From positions 229,543 through 243,147 of the forward strand of contig BCIH01000004.1 in NCBI GenBank assembly GCA_002897115.2: a stretch of 13,605 bases of DNA, given 5' to 3'. The stretch comes from Prototheca cutis (lineage: Eukaryota; Chlorophyta; Trebouxiophyceae; Chlorellales; Chlorellaceae). The position numbers and the translations under genes are program-made. This document shows, one piece after another, positions 9,436 to 13,605 of the stretch. The notes under the pieces are model-generated. The model was not told the origin of the DNA. It searched no databases and saw only the letters and a list, made by a program, of their open reading frames with translations. Each line of letters opens with the position of its first letter. Positions within the stretch are counted from its first letter, which is position 1.

Positions 9436-11269
9436 ACAAACAGTCACTTCTCAGTGTAGACCCGGCACCAGAGGCCGGGGCCCACGGACCCTGGCCCGCA
9501 CCTGCTGGAGCCCCGTCCAGCGAGCACCCAGAGCCGGGAGCCGACACCCAGCCACGGATGCGCCCGCCTCTCGACAGCCCGTTCAGGCCACGATGGCTTC
9601 TAGCCAATAATAAAGATGTGCTGGAATGAAAAGAAGCAGGCCGGTGGGGCCCGGGCAGCATGCCCCAAGGGCCCCCCGGTCGAGGTCAGGGGCGCCAGGA
9701 AAGAGGTGCCCTCCCCAGCGACAGGCTGAAGCTCAGGGTCATCCTATTCTGCATCCATTGAAAGCAAATCATTCACACTGGACTGGGTATTCGTATCTGG
9801 CAATTCAATTCGCCTGGACTCGGCGAACTCGGAAATTCACCCACCAGGGCACCCGGGCGGGCGCAGCGGCCGGGGCGGGCTGGGCTCACACCCGAAGAGC
9901 GACCATGCACCCAAGCGTATCCCCATGCCTCCAAAATCTCAACAACTTCGGGGCCTTTGCACAGCTCAAGACTCATCAGTTGTTCATTCGTGCATCCGCT
10001 TGTCGTTAATCTCATTTGCTCGACAGTTTGCACGTTCAGCGTAACCCTGAGACCGGGTATGACTTCGGAGGCATGGTGATCGTGCGATCCAACGCCTGCA
10101 CGCCCCTCGTGCATTGGACGTTGGAATCAAAGAAGATTTCATACAGCCATGGATGCCTTAGGATGCGCGGTCGCGTCCGTTGTTGAAGGCAGGGGGCTTA
10201 CAGGTTCAGCTAGGGCGAGGGTTGTCTGGCCTTGGTTGCAACAGGATTGATCGCAGATCGCACACCTTCTTTTCTCAGGCACAGGGTGGCAGGGATGGAG
10301 CGCGGGGAAAAGGGTCCATTCAAGCAATGCCGCTCAAGAGGTTATCATTCAGGAGAAGATTCTCATTGCTCAGGATGGGTCCCAGCATCACCCGTTCAGT
10401 GCATACCTGGAGAATTCAGACATCCACTGGTAATGCTCCCACCCTCCCTGAGCTTACAACTCAGAGCATTGGTGCGAAGCTGACCAGATTGGTCGTTGCC
10501 AGTGATGGAGTCGGGACATGCGTTCCGCCTTCAGCTGGCTTGGGTCCTGCATTGGGTGATCTCAGAACGGGTGGTCAAGATCAACACGAGATGTGTGCAT
10601 GGATGGATGTCTTGAGAATTTCTTGTCACCATTCGACTGCATGGCCGCATGTGTCAGTTTATGTTTTCGGCTGGGGACGTCTTTGCATGCGGCCCTTTCG
10701 GCGTTTCCCCTGGGCGATCGACGTTTCGAAACCGGTGGCAGTCCTCTGCCTACCCCGCAGCTGGTGCGAAGCCCGCGCGCGGCTTCCAAGGCTTTGGTGT
10801 CGATGGCGCATCTCCCGTTCTTCGGCTACCGTTTATCATGGGACATTGGGTGTTGATGAACTTGAAGCTTGTGAAAGCAGCAGCAATAAAAGTTAAAGCC
10901 CTGCTCTGAAGGCTTGCACGTCGAGGTGATGGTGGAGACTCGCTCCGCCGCACACGATGCGGCTTCCAGCCCGTCGAAAGTTCAGGAGGAGCATCCCACA
11001 ACATGGATCCGGCAGGACACGTCCAAGCATCGCAGGAGGCACCGGAGGGGTGGGTATTGGATATGACGACTTGTTGATGGAGTGTGCATGCGTACCGAGT
11101 GGCGGTGGTAATCGTCCTTCCCTTCCAGGGGTGGTTAACTGCGGCTTGCTTGTCGGGGGCGGGGGAGCGCCTGCGTAATTGCCCGGCGCACAAGAGCCAC
11201 GCACCCACAGATCCTGACTGCAGTGCCTGTTTGAGTTACAATGCCTTTCTCGTGCTGGAAAATGCATGC
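9436..11269. other. Long non-genic stretch with lower GC
   Basis: No reading frame here could be tied to a family or to consistent splice sites. From about 9760 the sequence is clearly poorer in GC than the flanking exons. Short open frames exist on both strands, including 10180-10896 on the plus strand, but they lack the strong GC bias at third codon positions seen in neighbouring genes. An AATAAA lies at 10885-10890 on the plus strand. The stretch should contain the promoter and 5' leader of the beta-amylase at its left end and upstream sequence or a first exon of the membrane-protein gene at its right end. Confidence 0.5.
9604..9614. promoter_or_regulatory. CCAAT motif and AT-rich core upstream of beta-amylase
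   Basis: The plus strand reads CCAATAATAAA. On the gene strand this is TTTATTATTGG, an inverted CCAAT box overlapping a TATA-like patch, about 170 nt before the ATG at 9435. It is AT-rich within GC-rich surroundings. A promoter role is inferred from position only. Confidence 0.25.
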
Positions 11270-12536
11270 ATGATGGGCATACAACAAGACTCTGTGCCCT
11301 CAATGACCACCTTTCCCAAGAAGAAAGAAAACCTCCATAACCCACGCTTTTCAGGGGACGGTCGTGGATTGTCCCTGGCACAGCTCTGGGTTCTGCACGG
11401 ACTGGGGTATCTGGCGCTGATGCTGCCTCTGGCTTTCGATCCGCTGTCAACGTCTGCCCGGCTGTTTGGCAGTGCTGCGGCGCCTGCAGACCTGCAGCAC
11501 ATGCACACGCTGGGCTTGGTGGCATCGACGCTCACCCTCATCGCTGCGGCGTCGATGGCGCTGGAGGAGCGTGCGCGGCGGGCGGCGCGCGGCCCCGCGG
11601 CGTCGGGCGCCGCTCGAGCACTGCGTGGCGGCCTGGCCGGCTGGGCCACGCTGTGCACGCTGGGCCTGGTGGGCTCGCCCACCACGCTCACGATACCCGC
11701 GGTCGTGCTGGCCCTGCAGGCCCTGGTGAGCACGGGCGCGCTGCTTGCAGCTTCCATGGGAACCACGCGCCCTAGGCCGCCCACAGAAGGTGGTGAAACA
11801 CAGACCGCTGCCGCCAATCGGGCACGTGCACTGGCGACCCGCATTGGCCGAAAGGCCAGACGCCTGGCCGAGCACGCGCTGCGCCTGCCGCACGGCAGCA
11901 TCCTGGGCTGTGCGTACTTGACCCTGGGCCTGACTTCTGCGGTGGGCGGAGCACTTGTGTTTCTGGCCCCGCGCACGACCCTGTTTCATGGTCTGGGCTA
12001 CGTCTACGGCGAGTCCACGATGCTCCCCTGGCGCCTCTGGGGCGCGGGGCTTGCCACCCTCACGCCGGCCGTGGCCTTTGCTCTCAAGGTTTTTTGGGGG
12101 GGCTGGGGGGGATGTACGGAGGGGGTTAGAAAGCCGTCATGGGACAGAGCAGGCCAGGTACCCATCCCATCCGTCCATGGCGATCGCCGTTTTCTGCAAA
12201 ACCTGCAGCCACGTCATCAGCAGGAGCAAGGTAACAGCAGCACAACGACAGGCATCTTACCCTGCAACAACTCTCACCATTGCCGCACAGGACGCCGCGG
12301 AGCGTGGGGACCTGGAGGAGCCAGTCCCGCGGCTGCTCAACCTGGGGGTGCTGGCCCAGGCCGCTGGGGAGCTGCTGGTGTTTGGGCCCGTACTGGCTCG
12401 TGGCACGGGCGGCACGCTGCTGGGCCCCGCCGTTGCCGGCTCGGCGGGGGCTGCCGCGGCGGCAGTGCTGGGACTCACGGCGCCGGAACTGGAAGACCTG
12501 GCCGAAGCCGCGCTGGGTGAGCCCGAAGACGATTGA
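11270..12536 (+). CDS. Polytopic membrane protein, duplicated four-helix unit, family unknown
   Basis: Exons 11270-12088 and 12291-12536; the 202-bp intron has a weak donor AAG|GTTTTT and acceptor CGCACAG, both phase 0. The product is about 354 residues. I do not recognise the family. Hydrophobic segments fall near residues 38-57, 79-97, 122-136, 139-162, 212-232, 255-271, 288-308 and 314-335, so probably eight helices. A basic loop rich in Arg (~183-205) lies between the two halves. The halves look alike: helix, a proline/threonine turn, an LG-containing helix ending in a charged run (ALEERARRA versus ALKDAAERG), then two more helices. The tail is acidic (LGEPEDD). The start is uncertain: ATGs at 11270 and 11303 are in frame. 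However, a CTTTTCAG at 11347-11354 and the jump in GC just after it suggest that the coding exon begins at 11355 with a first exon further upstream. An organellar location is possible but not shown. Confidence 0.75.
12089..12136 (+). repeat. G-run cluster at the 5' end of the membrane-protein intron
   Basis: Immediately after the donor GT come T6, then runs of seven, seven and five G. They lie on the transcript strand within intron 12089-12290. Confidence 0.7.
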
Positions 12537-13243
12537 CCATTTTTTTGGCAGGAGATTACACGCCCACTATGCGCTGTGCTGTGCATCCCAAATCTACCCG
12601 GAGACGCAGTGCTTGGTTGCGTGGGCCGGTGGTTACCGGAGGAGGCCATGACACGTCGGTGCCAGATGCATCGTCCCTGGAAAGACTGAGGAATGCCGGG
12701 ATGCCTTTCTCATCGGTCTCCAATTGCCCGTTGGCGTCCTTGCTCACGTTGCTTGTGTGACGATCTTGTCGCTTGACAGACAATCCATCGGCATCTAAAT
12801 CAATTCAAACACTGACCGGGGGGTGGGTGGGGGGGGGGGGGGGGGGGGGGGCCGCAAGGTCAAATTTGCTGTGAGTCATCAAATAACGACGCAGGCAGCC
12901 TGGGAACGGGCTGTGCGAGCACGGCTGCAAATGAAAAAGCATGAAAGAGCAGAAAATGGAGAGTCGCCTCACGGCTGCAGAGCTGCAGGGTGAGTTGATG
13001 AAAAGAAGACGGTGCGGCGGCACGAGGCACAAGAACCAAGTGGTATGGACACCTTGTTGAGACCGGTGGCAATGAGTTGGGGACGACGCCTGTGCCACAT
13101 GCCCTGCCCCCTGCATGTCGATGAGGATGACCACCTCTTGCCACATGTGGTGACGATTCCAGCAGAGCTGTGGGCGGTGTTGTGGCGCAGTGCCTGGCAT
13201 CTCGGGGCTTGGAGGCCTGGTGATGAGGGAACCCGCTCAGCGG
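12537..13243. other. Convergent intergenic region
   Basis: It lies between the stop of the plus-strand membrane-protein gene and the stop of the minus-strand surface-protein gene, and so probably contains both 3' UTRs. No canonical AATAAA or TGTAA was seen on either expected strand. It holds a long G tract and one small charged open frame (12941-13060). No tRNA or other RNA gene was recognised. Confidence 0.55.
12818..12851 (+). repeat. Poly-G tract with G23 run
   Basis: G6, T, G3, T, then 23 uninterrupted G on the plus strand. This is far longer than the intronic G runs in the window and meets the pattern for a G-quadruplex-forming sequence. It could also be a site of assembly or sequencing length error. 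Confidence 0.9.
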
Positions 13244-13605
13244 TTACGAATCGACGCAGTTTGACAGGTCGAGGCTGTGTGACACAAGGACATCGTGGGG
13301 CCCCGAGTCGTAGGATACCACTGCCTCGTATGTGGTCAGGTCTGAGCAGTAGTAGCTGCTGCTGTAGGCAAAGGTGGAAGGGCTGGCAGATACAGTCGTG
13401 TCAACGACAAAGTTGTTGCCGTTTTCGTCCTCCAGACCATAGGAAACCTGGGACTCCGGGTTGGGCAGTGGACTGAACGTGGCAACGATGGTGCAGGTGG
13501 TGCCCTTGTTGGGCGTGATCGTCGCGTTGAATAGGCACGTTGCAGAAGTGATATCGATTGTCACATCGGGAGGGGGTGGAGGCGGCGGGCTCGGGAGAGG
13601 AGGCG
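13244..13605 (-). CDS. C-terminal part of a proline-rich, probably secreted protein
   Basis: The frame enters from the right edge and ends with TAA at 13246-13244, giving 119 residues. It opens with a linker PPLPSPPPPPPP, typical of hydroxyproline-rich algal wall or surface proteins. This leads into a compact domain rich in Thr, Ser, Val and Tyr with four cysteines (in ATCLF, TTCTI, YYCSD and SNCVD). Four Cys could form two disulfides. One N-glycosylation sequon (NAT) lies in LFNATITP. The alternating polar/hydrophobic pattern (TIDIT, QVSYGLED, YEAVVSY, HDVLVSHSL) suggests a beta-sandwich. No signal peptide can be seen because the N-terminus is outside the window. The four-Cys pattern does not match the pherophorin domain I know, so no family is assigned. 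Composition, codon bias and the intact frame make it a convincing exon. Confidence 0.75.
   Translation of the reverse strand, partial: PPLPSPPPPPPPDVTIDITSATCLFNATITPNKGTTCTIVATFSPLPNPESQVSYGLEDENGNNFVVDTTVSASPSTFAYSSSYYCSDLTTYEAVVSYDSGPHDVLVSHSLDLSNCVDS

Noticed and set aside
9773..10114. 113-codon minus-strand frame upstream of beta-amylase
   Set aside because: A stretch around residues 35-70 looks protein-like, but there is no recognised motif, the frame decays into Pro/Arg-rich sequence, and no splice site links it to the amylase.
10180..10896. 238-codon plus-strand frame as a gene
   Set aside because: It does not start with ATG, has no domain, and its third-position GC is far below that of the neighbouring genes. 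Mentioned only as part of the unexplained interval.
10854..10912. C/D-box snoRNA-like pattern (TGATGA ... CTGA)
   Set aside because: Boxes of this length recur by chance. No terminal stem and no convincing D' box or guide region were seen.
11236..11976. 246-codon antisense frame opposite the membrane-protein gene
   Set aside because: Its composition (Arg/Ser/Ala/Pro-rich with no motif) is what the reverse strand of a GC-rich coding exon gives. The plus-strand frame has clear helices and a splice-consistent continuation.
1..13605. Bacterial-type systems, CRISPR arrays, insertion sequences or rRNA
   Set aside because: No direct-repeat arrays, transposase motifs or rRNA-like sequence were seen, and all supported genes have spliceosomal introns.

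Overview
The window looks like nuclear DNA of a green alga, most likely a trebouxiophyte such as the Chlorella/Auxenochlorella group. It is GC-rich. Its genes are split by short GT-AG introns of about 100-250 bp that carry TG, CA and homopolymer tracts. The products are eukaryotic: a RAVE/rabconnectin WD-repeat protein, a plant-type beta-amylase and a proline-rich surface protein. The lineage is inferred from these traits; no marker gene proves it.

Layout from left to right. (1) 1-5720, minus strand: six exons, the last running off the left edge, of a RAV1/DMXL (rabconnectin-3) homologue, the scaffold of the RAVE complex that regulates V-ATPase assembly. (2) 5721-6137: a 417-bp spacer holding the 3' end of the next gene and the probable promoter of the RAV1 gene. 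(3) 6138-9435, minus strand: a complete five-exon GH14 beta-amylase of 883 residues. Both catalytic glutamates are kept, but about 300 residues of low-complexity sequence sit inside the catalytic domain. (4) 9436-11269: 1.8 kb without a gene I can defend, visibly poorer in GC from about 9760. (5) 11270-12536, plus strand: a two-exon polytopic membrane protein, apparently a duplicated four-helix unit, of a family I do not recognise; its 5' end is uncertain. (6) 12537-13243: 0.7 kb of convergent intergenic DNA with a 23-G run. (7) 13244-13605, minus strand: the C-terminal end of a proline-rich, cysteine-containing probable secreted protein.

All splice junctions were read by eye. They were accepted only where phase agreed across the intron and the joined protein restored a family motif or continued the reading. 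The genes show no operon-like logic: starch breakdown, V-ATPase regulation, a membrane protein and a surface protein are simply neighbours. The observations most worth following are the giant in-frame insertion in the beta-amylase, a 14-residue motif repeated three times in the RAV1 homologue and held by synonymous change, the internally duplicated membrane protein, and a pattern of G/TG tracts lying on the transcript strand just inside 5' splice sites.
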